From positions 310,001 through 374,000 of the forward strand of contig NZ_BCRN01000002.1 of assembly GCF_001552615.1 (NCBI RefSeq): 64,000 nt of DNA, in the 5' to 3' direction. The first letter of the stretch is position 1. The number at the start of each line of letters is the position of its first letter. Below the pieces are notes generated by a model. The model searched no databases, was not told the DNA's origin, and saw only the letters and a program-made list of their open reading frames with translations. Both the position numbers and the translations under genes were made by a program. Shown here piece by piece: positions 46,680 to 58,402 of the stretch. The DNA comes from Millisia brevis NBRC 105863. Its GTDB lineage: Bacteria > Actinomycetota > Actinomycetes > Mycobacteriales > Mycobacteriaceae.

Positions 46680-47648
46680 TCAGCTCACGGCGTCGATCGA
46701 TCCGGCGATACCGGCCCGGTCGAGCAGATCGAGCAGGTCGTCGGCGATTCCCGGTGCCGCCGCCAGGGTCAGATCGGTCGGGCCGGACGGCAGCCGGACG
46801 ATCGCGCCCGCCTCGGCGGCGATCAACGCCCCTGCCGCCCAGTCCCAGGGGTGCAGCCCGTGCTCATAGGAGGCGTCGACGGTGCCGGTGGCGACCATGC
46901 ACAGGTCGAGCGCGGCCGAGCCGACGCGGCGGATATCGCGGACGGCGGGCAGGACGGTGGCCAGGGCGTGCGCCTGCCGCTCGCGGCGCGCGGACGCGTA
47001 GCCGAATCCGGTGGCGATCAGGGCGGTCGCCAGCTCGGTCCGGTCGGAGCAGACCAGGGAATGCGCTTCGCCGTCGGCATCGATCACCTCGGCGCCGCCG
47101 CCGAGCACCGCCCGGTAGGTCAGCCGCCGCGAGACGTCGACGACGACACCGGCCAGCGTCACCCCGTCGACACGGGCGGCGAGCGATACCGCGTAGGCGG
47201 GCAGTCCGTAGACGAAGTTGACGGTGCCGTCGATCGGGTCGACGACCCACTGGACGCCACCGGCCGGGGCGTCCCCGCCGCCGGCCTCCTCGCCGAGGAC
47301 CGAGTCCCCCGGACGCAGGCGTGCGAGCAGATCGCGCACGAGCCGTTCGGTCTCGGTGTCGACGATCGTCACCGGGTCGGTGGGCGCCGACTTAGTGGCG
47401 ACCGCACCGTCGGCGACCGCACGGCGACCCCCGATCCCGCCGAGGACCTCGGGGCGCCGCACCCGAACGTGTCCGGCCGCGGCCTCCGCGACCACCGTCG
47501 CCACGGCGGCGAGCGTCTCGACGTCCGTCGCCGCGTCGTTCGGGGCTCCGGCGGACGGGTCCGGGCCGGGAATTCGCGCCGCACCACCCCCCGAATCGCC
47601 GCCATTGTCGGACCCATCGGCACGTTCCGGGATACCTGTGCTGATCAC
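46680..47648 (-). CDS. suhB: Inositol-1-monophosphatase family protein SuhB
   Basis: 322 residues. A variable leader of about 40, then the metal and phosphate motifs: TKSAPTDPVTIVDTETE, VLGEEAGGG (Glu ligand), VVDPIDGTVNFVYGLP (DPIDGT), and HPWDWAAGALIAAEAG. It makes myo-inositol for phosphatidylinositol, mannosides and mycothiol. GTG 47648 chosen without a clear ribosome site. Divergent from ppgK. Confidence 0.93.
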   Translation of the reverse strand: MISTGIPERADGSDNGGDSGGGAARIPGPDPSAGAPNDAATDVETLAAVATVVAEAAAGHVRVRRPEVLGGIGGRRAVADGAVATKSAPTDPVTIVDTETERLVRDLLARLRPGDSVLGEEAGGGDAPAGGVQWVVDPIDGTVNFVYGLPAYAVSLAARVDGVTLAGVVVDVSRRLTYRAVLGGGAEVIDADGEAHSLVCSDRTELATALIATGFGYASARRERQAHALATVLPAVRDIRRVGSAALDLCMVATGTVDASYEHGLHPWDWAAGALIAAEAGAIVRLPSGPTDLTLAAAPGIADDLLDLLDRAGIAGSIDAVS

Positions 47649-47755
47649 ATCCTCATCGCAACACACAGCGACGCCGCCGGCACTAGTGTTGGCAGTCGTA
47701 CGAGTCACATCGCGCCGGACCGCGCATCGTCCGCCGCAGCGAAAGGGAGCCCACG

Positions 47756-48598
47756 ATGCCCGATTCCGCAGAAGACGCCCCCACCAACGACACTCCCGAA
47801 TCCGCCGATACCGCATCCGCCGATACCTCGACGGATTCCGCACCCGCCGCCCCCACCGGTCCGCTCGGCTTCGGTGTCGACGTCGGCGGCAGCGGCGTCA
47901 AGGGCGGAGTTGTCGATCTGACCACCGGCGAACTGGTCGGTGAACGCTTCAAGATCCTCACCCCGCAGCCCTCGACCCCCGACGCGGTCGCCGAGACCGT
48001 CGCGAAGGTCGTCGAGCACTTCGGTTGGACCGGACCGGTCGGCGTGACGCTGCCGGGCGTGGTCACCCACGGCGTGATGCGCAGCGCCGCCAATATCGAC
48101 AAGGCCTGGATCGATACCGACGCGGCGGCCCTCTTCGGCGACGCTCTCGGCGGGCGCTCGGTGACCGTCCTCAACGACGCCGACGCGGCCGGGGTGGCCG
48201 AGGACGCCTACGGCGGCGGCAAGGACACCACCGGGGTGGTGATCCTGTTGACCTTCGGCACCGGTATCGGGTCGGCGGTCCTGCACAACGGCGTCCTGCT
48301 CCCGAATACCGAACTCGGCCACCTCTACGTCGACGGCGAGGAGGCCGAGCATCGGGCGGCTTCCTCGGTCAAGGAACGCAAGGACCTGTCGTACAAGAAG
48401 TGGGCCGTCGAGGTCAGCCGGGTCCTGCAGGAGTACGAGGCGTTGCTGTGGCCCGACCTGTTCATCGCCGGTGGTGGCATCAGCCGCAAGGCGGACAAGT
48501 GGATTCCGCTGCTCGAATGCCGCACCCCGGTGGTCGCCGCGACCCTGCTCAACACCGCCGGGATCGTCGGCGCGGCGATGGCGGCGACGAAGGCCTGA
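47756..48598 (+). CDS. ppgK: Polyphosphate glucokinase
   Basis: 280 residues. An acidic Asp/Thr-rich leader of about 35, then the ROK/hexokinase phosphate loop [16 protein letters not shown], catalytic Asp in [18 protein letters not shown], and [29 protein letters not shown] is typical of PPGK. It phosphorylates glucose with polyphosphate or ATP. Directly upstream of sigA, as Rv2702/Rv2703. Confidence 0.95.
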   Translation: MPDSAEDAPTNDTPESADTASADTSTDSAPAAPTGPLGFGVDVGGSGVKGGVVDLTTGELVGERFKILTPQPSTPDAVAETVAKVVEHFGWTGPVGVTLPGVVTHGVMRSAANIDKAWIDTDAAALFGDALGGRSVTVLNDADAAGVAEDAYGGGKDTTGVVILLTFGTGIGSAVLHNGVLLPNTELGHLYVDGEEAEHRAASSVKERKDLSYKKWAVEVSRVLQEYEALLWPDLFIAGGGISRKADKWIPLLECRTPVVAATLLNTAGIVGAAMAATKA

Positions 48599-48605
48599 GA
48601 GGTCT

Positions 48606-48632
48606 CCGCCGGCGCCGCTGCGGCGCCGGCGG
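48606..48632 (+). terminator. Terminator hairpin after ppgK
   Basis: A perfect 12-bp stem CCGCCGGCGCCG / CGGCGCCGGCGG with loop CTG starts 8 bp after the ppgK stop. No T run follows. Confidence 0.7.
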
Positions 48633-48701
48633 AACGGCCCGGCGACACGTCGGTTCCGGTGGTCACGTGCACCGCGACGGGCCCGCGCGGGGTCCGATCG
48701 T

Positions 48702-48707
48702 TACAAT
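48702..48707 (+). promoter_or_regulatory. Candidate -10 element of the sigA promoter
   Basis: TACAAT, 5/6 to the principal-sigma -10, sits about 100 nt upstream of the sigA start. The -35 region is weak. Confidence 0.35.
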
Positions 48708-48806
48708 GGTCGATGCCCGGCTCGAAGCCGGAAAACCCGTTCAACTTTCGCCGAACCGATACTTCGGCACAATAACGCGGCACGACACCGTCACGAAAGG
48801 GCGTAC

Positions 48807-50156
<1,350 letters not shown>

Positions 50157-50288
50157 CCCCGAGCCGGTCCGGCGCAGTCCCCCCGCAGGACCCGGCCCGA
50201 CACCCGCACAACGCCGTCCCCGTCCCGTCCGACGCGGACGGCGTTGCCGTATCCGGGTGTGCCGTGGGCTGAGCCGGATCCGAGGCGG

Positions 50289-51560
50289 TCACCGCGCGAC
50301 GTGCAGTTCGGCTCCCAGCGGGCCGAGCAGATCGCCGCCGACCGGTTCGGCGGCGATCGTCACCTCCGACAGGCCGAGCCAACCGGCGAGGACGGCCAGT
50401 TCGTATGCCAACTGCTCGGCGGTATCGGCCGGGGCATCCGGCTGGGCGAAGGCCGAGCGCACCACCAGGGCGTCGGCGGCGCGGTCGGCCTTGAGGTCGA
50501 CCCGCCCGACCAGTTGCTCCCCCAGCAGGAACGGCAGCACGTAGTAGCCGTGGACCCGCTTGTGGGCCGGGGTGTAGATCTCGATGCGGTAGTGCATGTC
50601 GAAGAGGCGCTCCAAACGGGTCCGCTCGAAGACCAGCGGATCGAACGGCGCCAGCAGCGCCCGGGCGGATACCGATCGCGGTACCGCGGCGGCGGTGTCG
50701 AGGTAGGCCGGCCCCCACTCCCGCACGGTCACCGGTTGGGCGATGCCGGCCTCGACCAGATCGTCGAGGGCCGGGCGCACCGCAGCCATCGAGAGCCGAA
50801 AGTAGTCGGCGATACAGCGAACGCTGCCGATCCCCAGCCCCCGCAGGGAGATCTGCACCAGTTCCCGCACCGCGTCGGCCTCGTTGTCCGGGGCGCCGGC
50901 CCGGATCTCGGCCGGGATCACCCGCTCGGTCAGGTCGTACCGACGCTCGAACTGACGGGTGCGCCCGGCGCTGGTGACCTCGCCGACGGCGAAGAGCGCC
51001 TCGAGCGCCTGCTTCGCGAGGGTCCAGTTCCACCCCCAGTGGTCCCGCTGCACCGCCGACCCCTCCAGCAGGCTGTGCACCTCCCGCCCGGTCAACGGGC
51101 CGCGCTCGTCGAGCAGGGAACGCACGGCGGCGAGCACCTCGGGATGCTCGGCGCGCAGGCGACGCACGTGGCCGCTGTCGGCCATCCGGTCCATCCGCCA
51201 CCGGAGCAGCTCGCGGGTCCACGGCGGGACGAACGACGCCTCGTGCGCCCAGTACTCGACGAGGCGCCGCGGTGCGCGTCCCGACGCACGATCGAGCAAA
51301 GCGACGTCGTACGGCCCCAGACGGGCGAAAACGGGCAGCAGGTGGGCACGGGCCACCACATTGACCGAATCGATCTGCAGCAGCCCGATCCGGCCCAGCA
51401 ACGACCCGATATGGCGCATCGTGACCGGTCCGGTCGGCCGCGGCGCCGCGAGGCCCTGCGCGGCGATCGCGATCCGCCGCGCCTGGGAACGGCTCAACTC
51501 CCGTACGCGGGGCGCGGCCGAACCACCCCCGGACGGGCCGGCCGAGTCGATCACCTTCAC
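50289..51560 (-). CDS. YcaQ-type winged-helix DNA glycosylase family protein
   Basis: 423 residues from GTG 51560 (AAGG at 7 nt); ATG 51605 would add 15. Starts with LSRSQARRIAIAAQGL and has the family active-site stretch GLLQIDSVNVVARAHLLPVF (QxD), YWAHEASFVPP, and in the C-terminal part HKRVHGYYVLPFLLGEQLVGRVDLKADR. E. coli YcaQ unhooks interstrand DNA crosslinks and other bulky N7 adducts. Activity here is inferred from the kept Q-I-D motif. Confidence 0.88.
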   Translation of the reverse strand: MKVIDSAGPSGGGSAAPRVRELSRSQARRIAIAAQGLAAPRPTGPVTMRHIGSLLGRIGLLQIDSVNVVARAHLLPVFARLGPYDVALLDRASGRAPRRLVEYWAHEASFVPPWTRELLRWRMDRMADSGHVRRLRAEHPEVLAAVRSLLDERGPLTGREVHSLLEGSAVQRDHWGWNWTLAKQALEALFAVGEVTSAGRTRQFERRYDLTERVIPAEIRAGAPDNEADAVRELVQISLRGLGIGSVRCIADYFRLSMAAVRPALDDLVEAGIAQPVTVREWGPAYLDTAAAVPRSVSARALLAPFDPLVFERTRLERLFDMHYRIEIYTPAHKRVHGYYVLPFLLGEQLVGRVDLKADRAADALVVRSAFAQPDAPADTAEQLAYELAVLAGWLGLSEVTIAAEPVGGDLLGPLGAELHVAR

Positions 51561-51868
51561 GCGAGCACCTTCACGATCGACGATGCTAGGCGGGCCCTCC
51601 GACATGTTCGCCCCTCCGGCGCACGGTGAACCGGCGATGACGGACCAGAAAACATACGGTACGGTCTTGGGAAAATCCGCCCGTCGCAGTCGGCACTATA
51701 AACCTCGGTGAGAACGGCCACCCGGCGAACAAAAGTGACACCGGACACACCGGATGTCGGGAACACACGGCTGGTTCCAATCGTCTGTCTAGGGTGTAGG
51801 GAACGTGCCATCCAGGCGCGGCGGGGGCCCCATACGGCACAACAGTCAGGTGCCAGGACGGAGGAGCC

Positions 51869-52060
51869 ATGACCGGAACAGTCACCACCTCAACTCTCAC
51901 TGCCGCTGATCGTTGCGACCGGTGCGGGGCGGCGGCTCGCGTGCGGGCTGTCCTCCCCGGAGGCGGAGAACTGCTTTTCTGCCGTCATCACGGCACGAAG
52001 CACGAAGCCCAGCTCCGAGCCCTCGAGGCGACGATTCTCGTGGAAGAGATCGACGACTAG
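51869..52060 (+). CDS. DUF7455 small zinc-ribbon protein
   Basis: 63 residues: LTAADRCDRCGAAARVRA, GELLFCRHHGTKHEAQLRA and an acidic end. CDRC plus CRHH suggests one zinc ion. Conserved near sigA in mycobacteria (Rv2708c). GGAGGA precedes ATG 51869. Function unknown. Confidence 0.88.
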   Translation: MTGTVTTSTLTAADRCDRCGAAARVRAVLPGGGELLFCRHHGTKHEAQLRALEATILVEEIDD

Positions 52061-52171
52061 TGGCAGTCGGGTCGCCACGTCGACCCGAATTCCCCGTCCG
52101 ATGGCCGCGCACCGCGGCCCCTGACACAACAGAACAGCCGTACCACAGCATTCACAACTGAACATCTTCGA

Positions 52172-52214
52172 CATCGCGCGGACGTCCGGGAGGAGACGTC
52201 CGCGCGATGTTGTT
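52172..52214 (+). terminator. Strong terminator after the DUF7455 gene
   Basis: A perfect 15-bp stem (CATCGCGCGGACGTC / GACGTCCGCGCGATG), loop CGGGAGGA, then TTGTTTT. It is about 110 bp past the DUF7455 stop. Confidence 0.88.
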
Positions 52215-52341
52215 TTCGGGGATGTGTCGGTCCCGCCGACCGTCGAAACGTCCCGGGAGCCGGACGCCCCCGGGAGTCGGTCATCACGGCAGTCGGACGC
52301 CCGCAGGCGCCACTTCCGGCCTCGGCGGCCGGCCGGACCGC

Positions 52342-54099
52342 TCAGGACTTGCGCAGGTACTCGATCCGGTTCTGCAGCTGGTCCGCGGTCGCGATCGCGG
52401 TCGGCGGCCCGCCGCACACGCGCCGCAGCTCGCCGTGGATGACGCCGTGGGGCTGACCGGTCCGGTGATGCCGCATCGCGACCAGGGAGTTCAGTTCGCG
52501 CCGCAGCCGGCCCAGGTCGGCCGCGCCCGCCGACGGACCGGTACCGACCTGCGGTGCGGTCGGCGCAGGGGTCGGCGCCGCGGCGACCGCGGCATTGCGG
52601 TCGAGCTGCTCGCTCTGCCGGCGGCGCAACAGTTCCCGCATCTGATCGGCGTCCAGCAGACCGGGCAGGCCCAGGTACTCCTGCTCGTCGGCGGATCCGG
52701 CGAACGCCGCGGTGCCGAACGAGGAGCCGTCGTAGATCACCTGGTCGAGTTCGGCGTCCGCGCCGAGCGAGACGTACCCCTTCTCCTCCGGGTCGTCCTC
52801 GGTCTCGGTCTTGTTCGCCTGCTCGATCAGCTCGTCGTCCCAGCCCTCCTTGGGCCGATGCGGCTTGCCCAGGACGTGGTCGCGTTCGGCTTCGAGGCCG
52901 CTGGCCAGTTCGAGCAGGACCGGGATCGACGGCAGGAAGATATTGGCGGTCTCCCCCTTGACCCGCGACCGCACGAAGCGGCCGATCGCCTGGGCGAAGA
53001 ACAGTGGCGTCGACGCGCTCGTCGCGTACACCCCGACGGCCAGCCGGGGGATGTCGACACCCTCGGAGACCATGCGCACCGCGACCAACCACGGTTCGTT
53101 GGACTCGGCGAAGGTGCGGATGCGATCGGAGGAACCCGGATCGTCCGAGAGCACCACCGCCGGGGCGATCCCGTTGATCGACTCGAGGATCTTGGCGTAG
53201 GCGCGGGCGGAGACGGTATCGGAGGCGATCACCAGGCCGCCGGCGTCGGGAACCCCGGAGGAACGCAACTGCGCGAGCCGCACGTCGGCCGCCGCCAGGA
53301 CCGACGGGATCCACTCGCCGTTGGGGTCGAGCGCGGTGCGCCAGGCCCGCGCGGTGTGCTCGGCGGACAGCGGTTCGCCCAGACGCGCGGAGTACTCCTC
53401 CCCCGCGTTGGTGCGCCACCGCGCCTCGCCGGAGTAGGCGAGGAAGACCACGGGCCGCACGACGCCGTCGGCGAGCGCCGCCGAATAGCCGTAGGTGTGG
53501 TCGGCGCGCGAGCGCATCAGACCCTCGCCGTCCGGCTCGTACGTCACGAACGGGATCGGGCTGTCGTCGCTGCGGAACGGGGTTCCGGTGAGGGCGAGGC
53601 GGCGGGTCGCGTCCCCGAAAGCCTCACGGATCGCGTCGCCCCAGGTCTTCGCGTCACCGCCGTGATGGATCTCGTCGAGGATCACCAGCGTCCGCCGGTT
53701 CTCCGTCCGGACCCGATGACGGGTGGGGTGCGCCGCGATCTGCGCGTACGTCACCACCACACCGTGATAGTCCGCCGAGGTGGCGCCGGTGGAGTTGCTG
53801 AATCGCGGGTCGAGCGCCAGACCGAACCGCCGCGCGGCGTCCGCCCACTGGTACTTGAGGTGCTCGGTCGGCGCGACCACGGTGACCTGATCGACCGTTC
53901 GGTCCGAGACGAGTTCGGCGGCCAGGCGCAGGGCGAACGTCGTCTTGCCGGCACCGGGGGTGGCGACGGCAAGAAAGTCGCGCGGGCCCGAGGAGAGGTA
54001 CTTGGTCAGTGCCCGTCGCTGCCACGCGCGCAGCGACGGTCCGGCCGTCCCGATCGAAGCCGGACTCGCGCCGCTGGAATCGGTTGAGGCTGATGGCAC
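52342..54099 (-). CDS. DEAD/DEAH-box superfamily 2 helicase (XPB/UvrB-like group)
   Basis: 585 residues. Q-like region LRAWQRRALTKYL, Walker A VATPGAGKTTFALRL, DEAH-type box LVILDEIHHGG, motif III ALTGTPFRSDD, and in the second RecA domain VRMVSEGVDIPRLAVGVYAT and FFAQAIGRFVRSR (motif VI). A linker with EDDPEEKGYVSLG and a Gln/Ala tail follow. It could serve in DNA repair or RNA metabolism; the exact family is not certain. GTG 54099. I do not recall it at this place in M. tuberculosis. Confidence 0.87.
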   Translation of the reverse strand: MPSASTDSSGASPASIGTAGPSLRAWQRRALTKYLSSGPRDFLAVATPGAGKTTFALRLAAELVSDRTVDQVTVVAPTEHLKYQWADAARRFGLALDPRFSNSTGATSADYHGVVVTYAQIAAHPTRHRVRTENRRTLVILDEIHHGGDAKTWGDAIREAFGDATRRLALTGTPFRSDDSPIPFVTYEPDGEGLMRSRADHTYGYSAALADGVVRPVVFLAYSGEARWRTNAGEEYSARLGEPLSAEHTARAWRTALDPNGEWIPSVLAAADVRLAQLRSSGVPDAGGLVIASDTVSARAYAKILESINGIAPAVVLSDDPGSSDRIRTFAESNEPWLVAVRMVSEGVDIPRLAVGVYATSASTPLFFAQAIGRFVRSRVKGETANIFLPSIPVLLELASGLEAERDHVLGKPHRPKEGWDDELIEQANKTETEDDPEEKGYVSLGADAELDQVIYDGSSFGTAAFAGSADEQEYLGLPGLLDADQMRELLRRRQSEQLDRNAAVAAAPTPAPTAPQVGTGPSAGAADLGRLRRELNSLVAMRHHRTGQPHGVIHGELRRVCGGPPTAIATADQLQNRIEYLRKS

Positions 54100-54262
54100 T
54101 CGATGGAGCCTAGCGGTTCGCGCGACGCCCGGTTCGAGGCACTCCGGTGAGGCCCGGCACAGCCGGCGGCACGATCGTCACCACACCGGCCGGTAGTGAT
54201 CGACACCACTTCGGGGTGGCAACGCGCACGGAATCCGGGCATCGGGGATGCTGGAGTCCACG

Positions 54263-55525
54263 ATGCCCGAGCACGACAACCCTGCGGAAGCGCCGATCCG
54301 ACCCGCCGCCGACACCTCGGCCGGCCGAGCGACGAGCGCTTCCGACCCGACGAACGGGCCCGCGCCCCTCGTGCTCTGGCGACTGATCTGGCACACGATC
54401 ACCCGGGCGTGGGCCCACTCGATCTTCGCCAAGGCCGCGACCGCCGCGTTCTGGCAGACGCTGTCGCTGCCGCCGCTGGTGATCGGCCTGGTGGGCAGCG
54501 TCGGATATGTCACCCCCTGGTTCGGGCCGAATATCCTCAACGACATCACCGATGCGGTGCTCGACTTCGCCAGCACGATCTTCAGCTCGCAGGTGGTCGA
54601 CGAGGTGATCTCACCGACGGTCGACGACGTGATGGCCAGGCCCCGCGCCTCGGTGATCTCGTTCGGCTTCATCCTGTCGCTGTGGGCCGGATCGTCGGCG
54701 GTCTCGACCTTCGTCGACTCGATCGTGCACGCCCACGAGCAGCAGGACGCGCGCAATCCGATCTGGCAGCGAATCTTCGCGCTGCTGCTCTACGTCGGAT
54801 TCCTGTTCGCCGCGGTGGTCGTGCTGCCGGTGATCGCCCTGGGGCCCTCGCTGATCGGCCGGCTGATCCCCGGGTCCTGGCACAGCATCGTCGGGCGCAT
54901 CATCGATATCGGCTACTTCCCCTTCGTGGGGGCGGTGCTGATCGTCGGGCTGACCACCCTCTACAAGCTCGCGCTGCACAAATCGTTGCCCTGGCACCGG
55001 CTGCTGCCGGGCGCCCTGCTCGCCGGCGTCTTCTTCCTGGCGGCGAGCGTCGGCCTGCGCGCCTACCTGTCGGTGATCAGCGCGGCGGGCTTCACCTACG
55101 GGGCGCTGTCGGCGTTCATCGCCTTCCTGCTGTTCACATTCTTCCTCGGCTTCTCGATCGTGCTGGGCGCCGAGTTCAACGCCTCGCTGCAGGCCTTCTG
55201 GCCGGCGCGGGCCACGCGGATCGAGCAGGTCCGCGGGTGGATCACCGAGCGCACCGCGATCGATCCGGGGGTCAATCCCATCGGTGCGCTCACCCGCCTG
55301 GCGACCGGCCCCATCCGGACCGGCGAGCCGGTGGAGGCGCCACCCGAGGAGGCCCCGACGATCCGGTTGCCGGACGCCGGTCGGCCGCTCGACCCCGCAT
55401 CGGCGCCGACCGTCCGCACGCCGGAGGGCGTCCGCACGCCGGAGGGCCGGACAAACCCCGGCACCGGTCCCGACACGGCGACCGGCCCCGGGGTGCGCGG
55501 TGCCTACTTGCGCAGCGAGTCGTAA
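54263..55525 (+). CDS. YihY/BrkB family membrane protein
   Basis: 420 residues. Six hydrophobic segments with the family stretches AAFWQTLSLPPLVIGLVGS, GFILSLWAGSSAVSTFVDS, HRLLPGALLAGVFFLAAS and FFLGFSIVLGAEFNASLQ. A long hydrophilic, Pro/Thr-rich tail of about 115 residues follows, including two VRTPEG units. ATG 54263 (GGAG at 6 nt) is preferred to ATG 54248. Rv2707-like. Its last 22 bp overlap the convergent DUF3039 gene. Confidence 0.88.
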   Translation: MPEHDNPAEAPIRPAADTSAGRATSASDPTNGPAPLVLWRLIWHTITRAWAHSIFAKAATAAFWQTLSLPPLVIGLVGSVGYVTPWFGPNILNDITDAVLDFASTIFSSQVVDEVISPTVDDVMARPRASVISFGFILSLWAGSSAVSTFVDSIVHAHEQQDARNPIWQRIFALLLYVGFLFAAVVVLPVIALGPSLIGRLIPGSWHSIVGRIIDIGYFPFVGAVLIVGLTTLYKLALHKSLPWHRLLPGALLAGVFFLAASVGLRAYLSVISAAGFTYGALSAFIAFLLFTFFLGFSIVLGAEFNASLQAFWPARATRIEQVRGWITERTAIDPGVNPIGALTRLATGPIRTGEPVEAPPEEAPTIRLPDAGRPLDPASAPTVRTPEGVRTPEGRTNPGTGPDTATGPGVRGAYLRSES

Positions 55526-55734
55526 ACCTTCTTGCATTCCGGGCAGACCGGCGAACCGGGCTTCGGCGAGCGGGTGACCGGGAAGACCTCGCCACAGAGC
55601 GCCACGACGTGCGTCCCCATCACGGCACTCTCCGCGATCCGTTCCTTCTTGACATAGTGGAAGTACTTGGGAGTGTCGTCGTCGGTCGTTTCGTCGGTTG
55701 TCGCATCGGGACGCTCGATCGTCTGCGTGCTCAT
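55504..55734 (-). CDS. DUF3039 protein
   Basis: 76 residues: an acidic Thr-rich start, then PKYFHYVKKERIAESAVMGT, VVALCGEVFPVTRSPKPGSP and CPECKKVYDSL. The single CPEC and the earlier Cys suggest metal binding. Conserved in actinobacteria; role unknown. Confidence 0.9.
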   Translation of the reverse strand: MSTQTIERPDATTDETTDDDTPKYFHYVKKERIAESAVMGTHVVALCGEVFPVTRSPKPGSPVCPECKKVYDSLRK

Positions 55735-55829
55735 GGTCCGATTATGCGCCGCCCACCCCCTCCGACGACACGCCGGTCACGGTGGGGGCGCCCTCCCCTT
55801 CGAGCCGTCGGAGTGGGACAGTAGATGCC

Positions 55830-56228
55830 ATGGGTAGACGCGAACGAGTCGAACTGGACGACTCGGGTCGCCCGGTCCTGATCACCGATGCCGAAACGTC
55901 CTTCGAGGAGCAGCATCGGGCGCGGGTCCGCAAGTACATGATGATCATGTCGGTGCGGATCCCGGCGCTGATTCTGGCCGCGGTGGCGTACTCCGCGTGG
56001 GCGAATCCGTGGATCTCGCTGGCGATCATCGGCGTGTCGATCCCGCTGCCGTGGATCGCGGTGCTGATCGCCAACGACCGCCCGCCGCGCACCGCCGACG
56101 AGCCCCGCCGCTACGACCATCGCCGCACCGCGGTGGCCGGTACGTCGGCCCCGGCGCTCGAGGCGCGGGTGATCGACAGCGAGCCGGACGAGGCTCCCAC
56201 GGCCGAGGCCCGCGCCGACCAGGCATAG
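55830..56228 (+). CDS. DUF3099 membrane protein
   Basis: 132 residues. LITDAETSFEEQHRARVRKY is the family start; two hydrophobic segments follow (about 38-58 and 62-82), then a polar tail. Rv2709 equivalent upstream of sigB in mycobacteria. Function unknown. Confidence 0.88.
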   Translation: MGRRERVELDDSGRPVLITDAETSFEEQHRARVRKYMMIMSVRIPALILAAVAYSAWANPWISLAIIGVSIPLPWIAVLIANDRPPRTADEPRRYDHRRTAVAGTSAPALEARVIDSEPDEAPTAEARADQA

Positions 56229-56329
56229 CGCAACGTCGCCGGCGTGCGAATCTGCACGGTTTCGGGGTGCCGAAGCAATAGTTGTCGCGGCGGCCGAAAA
56301 CCGGGCAGGTTTGCACACCCCCGGCGCCG

Positions 56330-57121
56330 TCACCGGCGGACGGAGACCTCCATACCGCCGCGCAGCGGCAGCGTCGAGGAACGGAACGGTCCGTTCGGGT
56401 CCCGGACCACCGCCAGATACTCCGCGTACTGCGCGGCGGCGACCACCACATTGTTCGCCAGCACGACCGCTCCCGGCCGAAGCGCGTCCAGGGTGGCCGC
56501 CAGGGCGGGCGCGGCCATATCGATCCACACGTCGAGCACCATGAGGTCGATCGGGCCGTCGACGGTCGGCAGACTCTCGCGCAGATCCCCGTCGAGCACC
56601 GTCGCCAGGTCGTCGAGCCCGGCCTCCGCCAGGTTCGCCCGGGCGGCCGCCGCCTTCGTGGGCTCGAATTCCGTACCGAAGACGGCCGGGGTCACCGTCG
56701 CCGAGCCGGCGCCGTCGGCGACGTTGTCGCGCACCGCCGCGGCGAGGTGGATCGTCGAGTAGCCGAATCCGGTGCCTGCCTCGACCACCCGCCGGGCGCC
56801 GAGGGTGCGCGCGGTGACGTAACAGATCTGCGCCTTGGTCGGGTCCATCGCGTCGAGCTTGTCGCGCATCCACGAACGCCCGTCGCCCCCGCCGGATACC
56901 GAGCCGCGTCCACCGCCGAGGTGTGAGCGCAGCGAACGGGCGAGCACCGACGCCGCGATGCGCCGGGACTGCCGTCGATTGGCGGCGCGCAGGCGATCCG
57001 CGACGGCCGCCGCCCGCGGGTCGAGCGACTCCCCCGCCGCTCGCCCGGACGTCGTCGCCGGATTTGTCCCGGTTGCCGGGGCCCGCTCTGTCCGGCCGTC
57101 GTTGGTCCCCCGGCTCTCCAT
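56330..57121 (-). CDS. O-methyltransferase-like class I SAM enzyme
   Basis: 263 residues. SAM motif I VVEAGTGFGYSTIHLA, then EFEPTKAAAARANL, the acidic DLMVLDVWIDMAAPALAATL and VVLANNVV. The N-terminal 70 residues are low-complexity and Arg/Ala-rich. The D-x-W-I-D in place of the usual D-A-x-K suggests no catechol-type metal site. Substrate unknown. Divergent from sigB. Confidence 0.8.
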   Translation of the reverse strand: MESRGTNDGRTERAPATGTNPATTSGRAAGESLDPRAAAVADRLRAANRRQSRRIAASVLARSLRSHLGGGRGSVSGGGDGRSWMRDKLDAMDPTKAQICYVTARTLGARRVVEAGTGFGYSTIHLAAAVRDNVADGAGSATVTPAVFGTEFEPTKAAAARANLAEAGLDDLATVLDGDLRESLPTVDGPIDLMVLDVWIDMAAPALAATLDALRPGAVVLANNVVVAAAQYAEYLAVVRDPNGPFRSSTLPLRGGMEVSVRR

Positions 57122-57219
57122 GCCCGGGACGCTACTCCGAACGGCGCCGCTTCTCAGTAACTTCTCAGGGCTGCTCACGGGAACCCGCAGGTCAGAACAC
57201 TTTGCGAGACATAGGCCGG

Positions 57220-57246
57220 GGAACTACTCCGGGGTACCTCGGCGTT
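57220..57246 (+). promoter_or_regulatory. ECF-type (SigE/SigH-like) promoter of sigB
   Basis: GGAAC (57220-57224), 18-nt spacer, CGTT (57243-57246). This matches the mycobacterial SigE/SigH consensus, and sigB is a known target of those factors in M. tuberculosis. It leaves a leader of about 30 nt before ATG 57282. Confidence 0.7.
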
Positions 57247-57281
57247 GAACGAAGTGAATGATCAGCCAGGAGGAGGCATTC

Positions 57282-58253
<972 letters not shown>

Positions 58254-58321
58254 CCCAACCGAGCGGACGGGCCACCGGAGAGACAACCGGATCGCCCCGT
58301 CCGCCCCACGACCAGATCGAG

Positions 58322-58357
58322 GGACCCGCCGGCGCTGTGGTGGTCGCCGGCGGGTCC
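58322..58357 (+). terminator. Terminator hairpin after sigB
   Basis: A perfect 13-bp stem (GGACCCGCCGGCG / CGCCGGCGGGTCC) with a 10-nt loop, about 70 bp after the sigB stop and 45 bp before the stop of the convergent Pat-like gene. Probably bidirectional. Confidence 0.8.
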
Positions 58358-58402
58358 GGTCATGTTCGGGGGCGGTACGGGGTGGTCACGGCGGCGGATC
58401 GG

